In this document: positions 49,190 through 61,801 of the stretch, one piece after another | Layout: each line of letters begins with the position of its first letter | Position numbering within the stretch: position 1 is the stretch's first letter | From: Micropterix aruncella | Lineage: Eukaryota > Arthropoda > Insecta > Lepidoptera > Micropterigidae | Direction of reading: 5' to 3' | Assembly (NCBI GenBank): GCA_944548615.1 | Contig: OX155951.1 | Location: 40,154,415-40,218,414, forward strand | Length of the DNA stretch: 64,000 nucleotides | The notes under the pieces: generated by a model | What the model was told of the DNA's origin: nothing | Database searches by the model: none | What the model saw: the letters and a program-made list of their open reading frames with translations, nothing else | Position numbers and translations under genes: made by a program

Positions 49190-49510
49190 ATATGTCCCCC
49201 GGGAGGGCAACGTGTATCAAATGAAAGCGCCCGCCCCGCGCGACACGCGTCCGCCCAATTGAACGGGCCACGTAAGCAAATTGTTGTCGTTTAGCGGGCG
49301 ACCCGCCCGCCTTGCCGCGACCCGCACTCGAAGGACGGGTGGCGAAAAAACGCCAATTTCGAGAGCGCCTTGTGTTCGCGCAATAAAAGCGCAAAAATAG
49401 TTATATTTGCGCGGGCGCGGGCCGCTCTCGGGGCGCGATCTGCCCGGCTGGCTCCCTGGCCCAATTACGATTTTATTGGGATGCGGCGCGCCGCACCCGT
49501 ACCCCATACT
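49190..49510. other. GC-rich island
   Basis: About 320 bp rich in CpG (CGCCCGCCCCGCGCGACACG, GGCGACCCGCCCGCC). Two overlapping minus-strand frames cross it without a recognised motif. It could be a promoter or other regulatory segment. See also 1905-2045 and 12275-12545. Confidence 0.4.
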
Positions 49511-49899
49511 GCCACCGCAATAATATTATAGAAACACCGCAGAATTGGCCCATTTATGGCTGAACAAACAAATGAAGATGCGAACCTTTGCAAAAAACAA
49601 GCAAAATCTAGGAAAAAGTAAATATAATAAAATATTAAAAAACACGACTGCCGTTACAGAAAGTGAACTACTATATTTGTAATTATTTTTAATACAGTTT
49701 TTAATAAATTATTTGTGGTTTTTAAATTTATTCATACATTCATACATACATACATTTATACATTCATACATGTATATTTTCAAATGTACCTACTCAATCA
49801 GACCTTTAATTTGACACTAAACACGATGTTTTTATGTATTTTTTTTTGATATTTAGACATTTGGACATTTAGACAACTAGTTACTTAGTATTTGGAAAA
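49511..49899. other. No gene recognised
   Basis: AT-rich, with CATACATTCATACATACATA-type simple sequence at 49733-49772. Confidence 0.4.
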
Positions 49900-50554
49900 C
49901 TAAAGTTGTCGACTACAGCGGGAGAGCCCGTCACCTCAGGAAGTTTTAACGATTAGTCGTTCTATCTCCCTGGAGTGAGCGCAGAAGACTTAGACAAAAA
50001 CAGTACACCGTCTAGCTCCGCCACAAACCCGTAAGAGGCCAACGCCTTAACCGCGAGATAGCCAGGAGTGTTACCCAGCGGGCTTACACTCACGCCCTTA
50101 CTTCCAATTGCGACCAGGTTACTCCAGTCTCTCGATTGGTTACGAGTTCGAGGTTGCTTGTTCGGTCCTCTCCCTTACGAAGCGGTGAAACGGTGTATAC
50201 CGAATCTATCGTGGACCACGGCATCCTTTGCCCAGCTGTTCACCCAGGATCGGGTAGCCGATAGTCGTTTCAAGAGCAGTTGCAGTAAGGTCCGCATCCA
50301 CCCACGATCTATAGGAAACAGTACTGCTTCCAGACTTCCCCGACTCAGAGTGCACAATCGATTGGCTTACGCCTCATGGTGCTCAGACCGTCCAAGAGCG
50401 CCAGAAGGTTGACTCTTAAAGGAAACTAGCCCTAAGGCCAGAGTACTGGCCGGGCTCGCACTTCATGCGTGAAGGCCGCCGTTTTACCCGTGAGTGTGAC
50501 CAACCCTGAACAAAATGGATCTTCGTAGCCAACTCAGCAAGGGCCCATTAGCTC
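49900..50554 (-). mobile_element. CTA element, inverted copy
   Basis: Starts CTAAAGTTGTCGACTACAGC and ends GGGCCCATTAGCTC. Read on the minus strand it has the module order of the 5553-6212 copy. A CGGG-AGAG-CCCG stem-loop lies near its end. No clear target duplication. Confidence 0.7.
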
Positions 50555-51860
50555 TTAAAAATTGAGGACAGGTATCTTTAATGTCCTCAATATTTGGACA
50601 GTTAAGATACCTAATGACAATCGAGATGATACACTTATTCTATCAATACCACACTTCTATTTCGGTTCAAGCGTTTAGAAGTAATGGAGAAAGAAAGAAA
50701 CGAAAAATATACATAGATTAACCCTCAACCCATTACACTACTTTTGGGCGGGCATTCGTTTTAAAATACAAGCTTGTGCCCTTTACTTTTGTCCCTAGAT
50801 ACACACAAAATGCATAATATATGCTATATTATTTTTTTTTATTTTATATCATTTTGTATCATATTGTACATCAATATTTGCCTACTCTTCTACTCAAATA
50901 AACACATTTCATAAATTAAAAAGAAACACTGTTCTGGATTTCGTAGACCATTACTTTATTTACCCTTTTAAAAGTTCCTAGCGAATTATAGCCGTAATAC
51001 TAGTTGATAAGCATGCGAAAAGCAAGCGATTTGCGATATATCAATTCGTGATTACAATTAATCGAGTTCGCAAGAAAAAACACAAATACGCGACGTGAAA
51101 AGTGTATGAAGGGAATATCCATATATTTTCATATCTTATACATGCAAAAGATTACATATGACCAGGAATTTAAAATCTCACAAACAAGCGAGAAAGGGGG
51201 AAAACGAATACGGCCAATCACCATGCGATTCACATCGGCCTAAGCAAGAAAATCGTAATTTTGCTTAATGTTAGTAAGGTAGCTTTTAAGAAATAACGTT
51301 TTCAATCATAAAAAAAAAGAAATTATCATTTCTTAATATTATTTCATCTATGTTTTCCCACTAAACGCTATAAGGACGTAAATTCCTCAAGAATCACCAA
51401 GAATCGATCTAAATATGAATAGAATTAATTATATAAGGAAGTATCCAAATAAACAAGATTTGTTAATTCTTAAAATAATGTTAATATAATTATTAGAAAA
51501 ATATATTAATATGAACGCTCTCGCTCATAATCGTATAAATTCGTACTCTGGCTACGATTTTATTTTTACGGCACTCACTTGTAATGCTGTACGATTGATG
51601 ATTATCGACTTCGCATGTAATATGTGAACTGTTCGTCGCGAAAGTTTAAATACATGAGGAAATTGAGGAAAATCCAGGTAAACACGGCCCACGTGTGCAT
51701 TACATTTACATCCTTATTTTTTTCTGAAAAACTTACTTTATAATATTTTTATATTCGTGTTTGATAACCTGGTAATTCTTTAAAAGTATTGTATATACTG
51801 ACCTTGACAGTGATGACTTATGGCACTTATACGTGATCGCTAACTATTGGCTTCATACAC
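50555..51860. other. No gene recognised
   Basis: AT-rich sequence without coding frames of note. A moderately complex stretch at 51000-51260 could be conserved non-coding DNA, but nothing in the window shows this. Confidence 0.35.
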
Positions 51861-52221
51861 AAGCTCAAAGTGCGCAACGAGACACGGAGAGAGCTATGCT
51901 TGGAGTTTCACTGCGTGATAGAATCCGAAATGAGGAAATCCAAAATAAGTCACTGATACAGCTACTAAAATTACAAACTTTAAAAGCCAATGGGCAGGCC
52001 ATATAGCTCGCAGAACCGACAACCGTTGGGCAAAAAAAGGTTCTCGAATGGTGACCACCAACCGGGAGACGGTGTGTGGGACGGCCCTCCACAAGATGAA
52101 CCGATGACATAGCCAAGGTCGCAGAAGGTAGGTAAATGGAGGCGGCTCAAGACCGCTCGTCATGGCATTCTATGTCCAACAGTGGACGTCTACCGGGTGA
52201 TATTGATGATGATGATGATAT
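51861..52221 (+). pseudogene. RTE-clade LINE C-terminal remnant with GAT tail
   Basis: The frame reads AQSAQRDTERAMLGVSLRDR then IRNEEIQNKSLIQLLKLQTL, the well-known ERAMLGVSLRDRIRN block of RTE-clade reverse transcriptases. It is followed in shifting frames by the GHIARR, PTTVGQKRF and PTVDVY parts and a (GAT)n tail at 52203-52219. RTE elements end in such short repeats. Stops and frameshifts show it is dead, and the 5' part is missing. Confidence 0.8.
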
Positions 52222-54204
52222 AATGACCTCATATTAACCTGACCTAACTATTAAATCTTTTAAACCTTTTTATTTTTTTATCTATTGCTTCTAGGATTAT
52301 TACTATCCGTTTTCCCTCTTATTTCTTGACTATTAAGTTGACTATTCTACCTTATTAATAATTACTGGGTATTTTTATATGAAATTATATTTTCTCTCGT
52401 GACATTATAAACTATAAAGTATTATTACATCTTATTCAGTTATTTAGAATAAAATGATTCTTTAGATATATACTGCTTACTTATTACTAAGCTATTTGAT
52501 TATATTTTTTCATAGTGTTATTTTATTGATAAGTGTGTGGACAATTTTCAACTAACACATTCGAGTGTACCTTGGTATGGGTTTCGGCCTAGTAAGGCAG
52601 GCTTTGTATATCACCTTTCTAAGAATATCATTTCGGAAATGAACGTTTTCATATTGTATAATATAGACGAATATACATTTAATTTTCTAAAGAACGAGAG
52701 CCTAAATAATAAAAAGCTTTAAATGGCTTTACCTTAGTTTTTCCTGTAGAATAAAATTGTAAAAGATCTTATCTCTAGAATCAAAATATATTTTTATAAA
52801 ACGTTGTTTAGTTCGATGTAGAGGATAACCCATTAAAAAAATGATTATTTGTCATTTAAAGAATTTCTTTTATTTTTTATCCTACATATTATATGTAATT
52901 CGGCAACCTCGATTATACACTTGTTTTTAGCAGCGATTCCGCTAAAGGAAGACATTTGGGCCGTTCTCATTTCCTTGCAACGCTGCCCTAAGGAGCACAA
53001 GAGATGGAAAAAAGCAGCGAAGTAATAGCAGTTGGTATGTCGTTCGTGCTCCAAATATGCCGAGTAATCCCGCAGCCTTGTACTTTGGGGCTACGCACGA
53101 TGAATAAAATATTGCATATTTTGCTCGCGTAAGGAGACGGTCATGCACGTGGATTTTACGATCGCATTTCTACGTCTCAGACAATTTTTCTGTGTAAATT
53201 CAGCTCGTTAAAGGTGTCGTATTGCGAAATAGGAGACATTACTGTACTTTGGGGATTGAATTAAATTACTGTAAAACTACTGGTGATTCAGACTAAATAA
53301 ATTTGATTTTAATCCCACTTTTTGCTCCTCCTAATTCACTTATTTGCTGTTAGTCATACTTAGGTTACGTGATACTTCGTTAGAGTTATATTTCGCTTCG
53401 TCCACAAAATTGCAAGATTTCAACAATTTATACATTTTGAAATATACGAGTATAACCGTTAATAGTATTACCGTGAATTGCAAATTTATATTTATTTTGA
53501 TTTCAGCACATTTTAGTAATTTAGTGTTCATTTATTTATACAAAACATAATAACTAAAATTTAAATCACGGACGCGGTGGGAAGGTGTGTGTGAGAGAAT
53601 ATGTATGTGAGGTTTTGTATATGTATGTGTATGTGTGTTAGAAAGAAAGAGGGAGAGAGATGGATAGATTATGTGTGTGTGTATTTATGTACGTGTGTTT
53701 GTATTTATTTATATGTTTAATTGCATATTTATAATATGTTTTATATTATATTGTATTTATATATCACTATATTTTATCATTATATTTTATTATTTATTTT
53801 TTGAAAATATAATAGTCTATAATAAATAAAAAACCTCTAGCTAACAAAATGTCCATAGTAAATACAATGTCTGTCAGTATCCTATATTCTAATGGTATAC
53901 AAATAATAATATTGTCTTATCTTAGATTGCTTAACAGGATTTTATATACTGATTGCCTGTGTGTACTAAATGATTCAACATTTCGTAGTTTTCTATTTTA
54001 TACTATTGCCGTTCAAGTACATGACTACTAAACCAAAGCATTCCGGTTGAAGAAACGAGTGATACAGTAGTTTGTCATTTCCCCGATACTGTTCACCAAT
54101 ACCCTAGCTAGAGGATATCTCCGAAATGTTAACGTGGAAAGGATACAGCACCGAAATTCACAACGACACGTCTCGCATCTAAGGTAGGTACATGATATAG
54201 TCAT
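52222..54204. other. No gene recognised; TG-rich microsatellite
   Basis: AT-rich DNA. TGTG/TATG simple sequence with a GAGAGA run occupies about 53585-53710 and resembles LINE 3' UTR microsatellites elsewhere in the window. No coding motif was found. Confidence 0.4.
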
Positions 54205-54905
54205 AATGGCAGTGACACTGGATAAACTCTAGAAACAGCGTCAATGAGGTATTTCAACGAGTGGATCTCCGGATAAACATGAGTAAAACGATAATTATGT
54301 TTAATTCATATGTTGGCAATTAGACCCTCCAAGTTGTGGAGTAATAGGACTACCTAGAGTAGAATATCCAGATCGATAGACTTAAATTCACCGAAGGGGA
54401 GGACAGAAGAATACGACTTGCGTAAGCAGAGTCTGGAGAACTCCTCCGCATCTTCAAATCCGATCTACAGCAACATCTAAAGACCAAGATATACAATAGC
54501 GTCTTAACTATGATAAATTAGGGTACGGAAACTAAAACCTTGACTGTAGAGCTTGTTCAAAAATTTAGAGTTGCTCAGTCTGCTGTGGAAAGAGTTATGA
54601 TCTCTTTACTAGATATGATCCGGAATGTTGAAATCCGCCCTAGAAGCAAAATGGTGGACATAGCGCTGAAAATAAACAAGCTGAAATGACAATGGGCCGG
54701 TTGTATACGCCGAAAAACACACAACTGTTGTCCTCGAATGCAGACCACGCACTGGAAAACGCAGTGTAAGTTACCCTCCAGCCCGGTGGTCTGACAACTT
54801 AAGAAAGAATGTGGGAAGCGACTGAATGAAGATGGAGGACCGGTCAGCAGGGCGACCCTTAGGAGAGGCTATCAGTGAGACAAATAAGTAAATCATGCAA
54901 ATATG
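54205..54905 (+). pseudogene. RTE-clade LINE relic
   Basis: Shattered frames follow the RTE RT C-terminal order: FQRVDLRINMSKTIIMF (about 54255-54305), an RRIRLA-like part (54405), LLRIFKSDLQQHLKTK (54440-54485), SVLTMI then GTETKTLTVELVQKFRVAQS (54500-54570), VERVMISLLDMIRNVEIRPR, then KINKLK-stop-QWAGCIRRK. It has many stops and is clearly older than the 51.9-kb remnant. Ends are not defined. Confidence 0.7.
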
Positions 54906-55828
54906 TTGGTCGGTTTTACTGAATTACAAGGTCATATTAAAGCAAATTTATTTCAAGGTTAATAATAGAAATATATCTTCGTCAAACAGTAATACATTGA
55001 CAGGATTGTCAAGGAGTTAAAAAATCACAATTAGAAAATCCACTTTGTATTACTAATCCAGTCATTAAATCAAATAAAATTGATAGTCTATAAACCATTA
55101 AAAATAATCAGGATCGTTAATTCAGAATAATTAACATTTATTAGTAATGAGAGTTATAAAAATTTTCAGGCTTTTTTGTTCCAGTTTCTCATATAATCCC
55201 TAAATATACTATTGCATCAGCTTACATTTTTTACAAAAGCAATTAGGGTGGGTAGTTTTTTTTCTCAAATATATTTGTAACAGTGAAATTATGTTGTCTT
55301 ATTGGGCCAATTACAAATCTTTAAAATATTATTTATTTATTTTCATTGCACCAGCCCGTGCATCAATTCACAAGTTTGACACAATGAACAAAATAGTGAA
55401 GATACACAAAATATTATTGTTTACAAATAATTTGGTTTTAAAACTGTGAGAGGCTAGTTGAAATTAGTCGCGCACGTATCGCGTCACATAGTAGAGTAAT
55501 TGTTTGTTAGTTTTTTTTTACAGTAAAGTAACATTTTCTATTACTAAGTTTTCGTACTATCTTGATTATTCATGCATTTTATGTAATACCTCTAAGTTTT
55601 ATTTTAATACGTAATTGGTTTTTAGTAAGTATATGTTTAAACAAATGTTGTTTTTTCGAAAATTTCGAAAATTTTGAATATATACGCGCAGTCTAAATAT
55701 ATTATTAAATTTAACTTTTTATAGCCAAGTATTATTTAATTATATCTAAGATAATATAATATCACTATTACAAAATGATCTTTTATTTTTTTCATTCATT
55801 AGTGACCAACCCTATTACCTACATCTTA
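54906..55828. other. No gene recognised
   Basis: AT-rich sequence without motifs. Confidence 0.4.
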
Positions 55829-56091
55829 CACGGCACACGGTGGCATAGTGGTTAGATCGCCTGATTTTAATTTGTAATATTCCGGGTTTGATTCCCTGCT
55901 GGGTTACCCTTTTCCGTTGCATTTCAATTCTGTCGATTAAAAGTAATAACAAGACACTCACTTACACACATGTTACATACACACACACAATAAACATTAT
56001 AGTATGGTTGGTTGTAAGTGATTGATGTATGACAATAAACACGATCATTGAGAAATTTCATAATAAGGAGTATAAACAAACAAACAAACAG
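55829..56091 (+). mobile_element. tRNA-derived SINE
   Basis: TGGCATAGTGGT at 55841-55852 fits a pol III A box and GGTTTGATTCC at 55885-55895 a B box, in tRNA-like spacing. Nothing folds into an acceptor stem, so it is not a tRNA gene. A tRNA-unrelated body with an ACACAC run follows, then an AAACAAACAAACAAAC tail at 56074-56090. SINEs move with LINE proteins. Confidence 0.7.
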
Positions 56092-56592
56092 ACCTATATC
56101 TTATAAAATAAATTTAAAATTTCCCTGTCTACTCTATGTTAGGTAATCCACAGTGATACCCCTTAAATTTAAAATAACTAAGTACTTACTTACCTTGTCA
56201 TTTTTACCCGCACCAGTACTCGAAATAAAAGTGTCAGTTGGTTATCCGCCTTGTTATTTTAGGATATCTTATTATTATTTCGCTGCTGCTGGATACGAGT
56301 ACTCGGCCCCAGGTGGATTTTATAATGCTCAGATTTAATTTATGTGCATTTAAGTAAAACACTTTTCGTGGGCTTACGTCGTGTAGCTTTTTGTATTCCG
56401 GTGAGGGACGTGGCTGAGGCGGTTTAAAGAAAGGCGAGGGATCCTCAGGGGTTACCGAGGTAAAAGCTAGCTAGATTAAATTATTAGACGTATATTCATT
56501 TCTAACTACTTACCTTCCACTTCCTCTTAGTGTTTCAGAAGACTTTGGCGAGAATTTACATGGATATTGTTTACCATCTGACTTGTAAACAT
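56092..56592. other. No gene recognised
   Basis: Short frames without motifs; ordinary intergenic sequence. Confidence 0.35.
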
Positions 56593-57390
56593 TTCATTTA
56601 TTTATTTATTTATTTATCACAAAGAATACATGGTTACTATTTACATAAACAGCTGTGTCGCTCCTATCTAGGTAGAAGTTGTTCTAAAGAGAACACCAAT
56701 ACAGATGATTATAAAAATAAATATCTTCCTAAACAATGTTTCGGAATATTTCGGTTTTTCGGAACTTTCAGTATACAATAAAATCACAATTGTATATAGC
56801 AGTAATAATTAATATTAAGTAATAGGTTAAAATAAATAACAATTGCTAATAATTAGTAAGAATACATATATAATAAATACTTCAATATAATATATCTAAA
56901 TAAGTGTATAACCAAAAAAAATATTTTTAAATTGTATTTTTTTTTCGTCTTCTATTATGTATAATTAACCATAATGTAATAAAATATTATTTCTGTTAAC
57001 TGCTAATTCCCAATATGATTTTACTCTTAATATTAGCAATTGTTGGAGCAAGGAAACTTTAATGACGTTGTCCAAAAGACCTTATACCTTTCTGTTATTT
57101 AAATTCTCCCCTGTAACGACATGTTCTCTCACTGTTTTTGATAATAACATAATCAATGTCTCCTGTGGTATTTTTTAAATGAACCGCTCTTTTGAGGCAA
57201 TGCAATTGTCTCAAATCCAGCGGTTGTGCCTTAACAAACAGGTAGTAGAAAAGGTAACGCTTTGGCTTACTTAACGTGATTCTAATTATTGCCTTTTGGA
57301 CAACGTTCACTTTCTGGTAGGTGGTTTTCCGCAAACAACCCCATCTAAGTATACTGACTGCCCTACACTGGCATATAGGGCAATACATTT
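56593..57390 (-). mobile_element. 5'-truncated LINE fragment
   Basis: On the minus strand 57388-57095 reads SILRWGCLRKTTYQKVNVVQ then KAIIRITLSKPKRYLFYYLF and LDLRQLHCLKRAVHLKN, like the C-terminal region of Jockey/CR1-group RT proteins. A long 3' UTR with the AGAACAACTTCTACC motif and an (AAAT)n tail at 56596-56620 follow. Confidence 0.6.
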
Positions 57391-57999
57391 AATATAGGCA
57401 TTCCGAGAATATTTAGCAATTGAATAAATATGTAAATAAATTTCCTCAGTTGTATTGGTTGTACTACTCGTAAAATCGTATATAAATATGTGAGGATTAC
57501 ATGTTATATTAAAACTACAATTTTACTTTACGCCTCCTTAACGGGTTAATAAGTTTAATACCTTCTTTCAATAGTCCCGCTAATCTTCTGTCATGAAGAG
57601 CAGTTCTTTGCGTTTGTCCCTATTAAAATTTAAAATTTATTTTAATATTGTTAGAAAAACAGTTAATAATAATGTATTAAAATATCCATTTAATATTGCG
57701 ACATATGATTTTAAATGAGTAAAGAATATAAGTTGATTTTACTGAGAGGCAGACCATACTGTAGTGGTGTTTTGATGGCCCAAGAAAAAGTCATAAGTAT
57801 CCGTATCCTAAAAAAATAACAAGTCGCACATAATTACGCCAACCTCAGCACGCAGAGTCGCGCGCACGTATTCAAATTTAAATGTTTTGCTCAAAAGCAT
57901 TTTAGAATATTTAGTATTAGAAAAAAAACACAAGTCATCGATATCTTAAGAAAGTGTGCTCTTTGAAAATACTTTCACAAATCTGATTTATTCATCGAT
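57391..57999. other. No gene recognised
   Basis: AT-rich sequence; the last part enters the diverged tandem repeat described next. Confidence 0.35.
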
Positions 58000-58118
58000 G
58001 GGAGAGCTGATTTTGGGAGGCGTCCATAAACTACGTCATGGTGCGGCAATACAAACGGACTACTAAAAAGTCACATTTTCAGATATACGGTCGGTAACTT
58101 TATATTCGTTCTCAGAAT

Positions 58119-59312
58119 CATCTTGTTCGTCTTGTTCGACGATCTACTGGGTCTACCTATCCGGGAGGACTGTACTATATGTGCCTACGCGGATGATGCA
58201 TTGCTCTTGGTGGGCGGAAACAGTCGGTCCGAAATCGAGCGAAGAGTGGCTGCGTCACTAGACGTTATTCATCAATGGGGCGAGAGAAATAGACTCTCAT
58301 TTTCGCCGAGCAAGACCCAGGCACTTTTAATGAAGGGGCGCCTATTGAGAAACCCAGTTATTCGCCTGGCGGGTTCTTCCGTTTCGTTTTTCCCCCAAGT
58401 ACGGTACCTTGGAGTTATTCTTGAAGCCTCAGGATCATTCACTGCAGACGCCAAAGCTGTCTCCGAAAAGGCACGTGATATTTTCTTTGCTTTGCGACGT
58501 GTGACCCGCACAAACTGGGGTATTCGTTTTCCGGCGGTGAGAATGATCTATCGAGGTCTTTACGTACCTCAGATTACATACGCTGCTCGTGCGTGGGCTA
58601 CCGATACTTTTTCTGAGGCTTGAAGAAAGGCTCTCCTACGGGGCCAGCAGCTCCCTCTGATTGCTATGTGCGCGGCTTATCGTACAACTTCGACGATAGC
58701 GCTCCAGTTATCGCTGGCGTACTTCCTGCAGATCTTGAGGTACTGGAGCGTGCGGCCATTTCGTGGGTCCGTAGGGGTCGCGCTGTGGAGTACCACTCCG
58801 TTATTGTCGACCCGGAAACTACAAGGTTTGCGGATTGTGTACGCGCCCTCCATTCAGAGAGTTTCAGAGTATGGCAGGAGAGGTGGGATACCAGTTCCAA
58901 AGGCCGCTTAACTCACTGTTTCTTCCCGGCGGTCGACATCAGGTTGCGCAACGGTAATTTCTTGCGGTTTGACTACCACACTACACAAATGGCCGGGGGC
59001 CACGGTGACTTCAGGGCCAAACTTTTTGACTTAGGGCTCGCCGATGATCCTTGGTGTGTGTGTGGTGGCGGTCATCAGACTGCAGAGCATATACTATGGT
59101 CGTGCTCGTTACTGTCGTACGCCAGGGAAAAACTGCTGGACGCGATGTGTGACCACATAAGTGGATATCCCATTTGGTATTCTGACCTAGTCAGTAGCAA
59201 GGAGTGCTTTGCGGCATTTCGTATCTTTGTGGCGCACTGGGCGTCGCGGCTAGAAGAACTGAGACTCCAGGGCACTCCCCCTCTAGGTGCGGGTGACTTG
59301 CCGTCTCCGTGA
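58119..59312 (+). pseudogene. R1-clade LINE reverse transcriptase C-terminus, two lesions
   Basis: Reads DDLLGLPIREDCTICAYADD (motif C, YADD at about 58180), RLSFSPSKTQALLMKG, VRYLGVILEASGSF, YVPQITYAARAWA, then a TGA at 58621-58623 where a CGA (Arg) would fit. The frame then runs to TIALQ near 58707, where one base is missing, and continues in another frame as VIAGVLPADLEVLERAAISW. It ends with the Cys-His segment CVCGGGHQTAEHILWSC (CCHC type typical of R1/TRAS proteins) and a stop at 59310-59312. Motif A and the whole N-terminal part are missing. Few lesions indicate a fairly recent insertion. Confidence 0.8.
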
Positions 59313-59831
59313 AACCCCGGTGCAGCTTTAAATAAACTTTGTTTGTATTGTCTCTCTCCCTAACGGGTGTGCCCGTGCCACCGTACCAAGCTCGTTCTGT
59401 CCCCACTCCCTTCTTGCTGCTGTTTGCGAATGCTGCTTAATTTATAACTTATGTACTACCACCTGCCAAAATATGAATGTATTTTTTTTCTTCTCTTTTT
59501 ATTATTATACATATATACAAATTTTTATTTTTATTATTTTTTTAAATTTTATTTTAGATAATACGTATTGTAACTATGTAATGAAATGTAATGTAAATAC
59601 ATGTATGTGTGTGTGCATAAATGTAAATTGTAAAAAGAGAAAAAATGTATTTATGAAATGAATTAATAAATGACTCCTTGGGGGATTGGATGGGGATAGA
59701 AGCCTCTGATCATTGGATATACAATTAAGCTCGGGCAGAAAAGACGACTATAGTCATTATAACTGCTCGGGTGGTGGATGGATTGGCTTCTGTCTCCATC
59801 CACCTCGTTGGAGTATGAAAATGAAATGAAA
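58119..59831 (+). mobile_element. R1-clade LINE, 5'-truncated, 12-bp target duplication
   Basis: CGTTCTCAGAAT flanks both ends (58107-58118 and 59832-59843). The element holds the end of ORF2, a 3' UTR of about 520 bp and a GAAAATGAAATGAAA tail. The flanking DNA is not rDNA, so this is not a site-specific R1 insertion. Confidence 0.8.
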
Positions 59832-60102
59832 CGTTCTCAGAATAAAACTAAAAATCGACCACCGAATAAAGTGTTTGACATCCGAATTACGTTCTAGAGT
59901 TACAGTTGCTAAAGAGAATTAAGAGGCCGTAGCTCAAGACCTGGCCATTCTTTAGCGAAGCTGTTTTATTTATTAATGGGAAAACTAATTAGATTTTGGG
60001 GTTCGTCCGTAAATTACATCAGAGTGCTGCCATACAAACGGATGACTGAAAAAATATTTTTTTTTGACATACGGTAACAATTTTTTTATTATTTCTCAGA
60101 AT

Positions 60103-60264
60103 TTAAAAAAAATGAGTATCTGAGATTTTTGTTGAAATCATAATATTATTTCTTGAAAAACAATGGCTTTTTCGATAATCTTCTGCAAAATAGAAATAAA
60201 AAAAATACATACCCCAACATAAAAAAAGGTTAATATAAAAAAATAAAAAACATACCCCAACATA

Positions 60265-60265
<1 letters not shown>
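60103..60265. other. AT-rich spacer with a short direct repeat
   Basis: ACATACCCCAACATAAAAA occurs twice (about 60208 and 60250) just before the TA array. Confidence 0.4.
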
Positions 60266-60327
<62 letters not shown>

Positions 60328-60336
60328 TATATATAA
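60266..60336. repeat. (TA)n array and duplicated Helitron tip
   Basis: About 59 bp of TA are followed by TCTTATATATAA, a duplicate of the first 12 bases of the Helitron that starts at 60337. Confidence 0.85.
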
Positions 60337-61004
60337 TCTTATATATAAAATTCTCGTGTCACAATGTTCGTTCCCGTACTCCTCCGAAACGGCTTGACCA
60401 ATTCTCATGAAATTTTGTGAGCATATTGAGTAGGTCTGAGAATCGGCCAACATCTATTTTTCATACCCCTTAGTGATAAGGGTTGTCCACCCTTAACATT
60501 TTTCTTTAATTTTTAGACATTTTTTTAATTTCTTTATTTTTTTTATTATGTCGCATTAAAAATACATACAACCCTAAATTTTTACCCTTTTATCACCAAC
60601 CCCTATTTTTTAATAGCCATTTTAGTAATTTAATCATTTTTCATCCCGGTCGATAACTGATCAATCGTCATTTAATTAGTTATCCCAGCCAGTTGTCTAC
60701 AGGTGTCACTTCTGACGCAGTAAACAGCACGGAGTAGGGATGAGCACGAAGCCGGTCTCCTGTTTCTCTCACACAATAAGACTTCTCTCACTCTCTACAC
60801 AGTTGTCGGCCATCATTATTGTTTATGCATCAAGTGTAGTAGTAACGTTGACAATTATTATTTTGCTATCTCAGTGTTACTCTCATAATAATAAAATTAT
60901 CAATTTAGAGTGTATTTTGAACGATTAGTTAATCAAGTGATTTTCATAACCTCAAAAGTACTCAACACGTGGCACGAGCTTCCACCAACAACGGCTTTTG
61001 TGTT

Positions 61005-61684
61005 GTAAGTATACTTTTTTTATTTATATCGAAAATGTTGTTGGAAACGGTCAAAAAGATTCGGTGGAATTTATTTTTTATTAAAATTGGGCAAACTTTT
61101 TTTTTGTATTAATTTTTTTTTACCATTTCTAATTTATTTTCGATATGATTATGAAAAATAATTTTTTTCGCTTTTGTAAAACAGTCTAATGTTTACATGA
61201 ATATGTAAATGAATGTGTGTACAACCAAATATTAAATACATTATAACTAGGGCCAAGATTTTTGCCATGATTTCATTTTAACATTTTACATTTAATGCTC
61301 TTAAGTTTCTGACATTACGGCAAATATATTTGATCTTATAAAAATGTAATTTTAATTTAATTTTATTAAAAAAATGTAATTTAACAATTAAGATTTCCAT
61401 AGTTTCCAAAAATTTGAATCAATCATTATGAATCTTTATTTTGAAATATCGATGGAAATATTGGTTGTATGAGAAAATTATAAGAGACAATTTTTTTCGT
61501 AAAATTTATTTTTTTACAATTTTGTCTGAATTTTTTTTTCATAAAACTTATATTTTTGCTATAATTTCATAAATTCAAACTAATCATTTCAAAACTGCGG
61601 CAAAAATCCTGGCCCTAATTATACCTTTAACATTTTTCATCATTAAGTAATTTCATTAATTCTATTTATGTGTGTTTTGTACAG
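61005..61684 (+). other. Candidate 5' UTR intron of the Helitron
   Basis: Donor GTAAGTAT and acceptor TTTTGTACAG bound 680 bp, and the ATG of the Rep N-terminus lies just after. Inferred from splice-site form only. Confidence 0.35.
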
Positions 61685-61690
61685 TGAGCA

Positions 61691-61801
61691 ATGCCAAGAA
61701 AACGCAAAGGGACTGATTTGAGGCGTAATACAAGTAAATCTCGAAGCTTGGGAAATAGAAGATCCGAAAGAACCAAAGAACAAATCCCACAGAGTTTTTG
61801 A
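61691..61801 (+). pseudogene. Helitron Rep/helicase protein, N-terminal fragment
   Basis: The frame begins MPRKRKGTDLRRNTSKSRSL and continues NRRSERTKEQI, the basic N-terminus I associate with arthropod Helitron proteins. It ends in a stop 37 codons in, because a large deletion joins it to helicase sequence in another frame. Rep nuclease and most helicase motifs are gone. Confidence 0.65.

Larger units (their letters stand above)
58000..60102 (+). repeat. Two diverged tandem units (~260 bp) split by an R1-clade LINE
   Basis: CGTCCATAAACTACGTCA...CAATACAAACGGACTACT at 58020-58065 and CGTCCGTAAATTACATCA...CATACAAACGGATGACT at 60004-60050 are direct near-repeats. Both end in TCTCAGAAT. Discounting the LINE gives a period close to 260 bp. 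Confidence 0.5.

Noticed and set aside
55841..55913. Possible tRNA gene
   Set aside because: A and B boxes are present but no acceptor stem or full cloverleaf can be drawn, and a SINE body and tail follow.
58272..59406. Several antisense and alternative frames within the R1-clade LINE
   Set aside because: They are shadows of the RT frame. Only the sense frame carries YADD and the CCHC segment.
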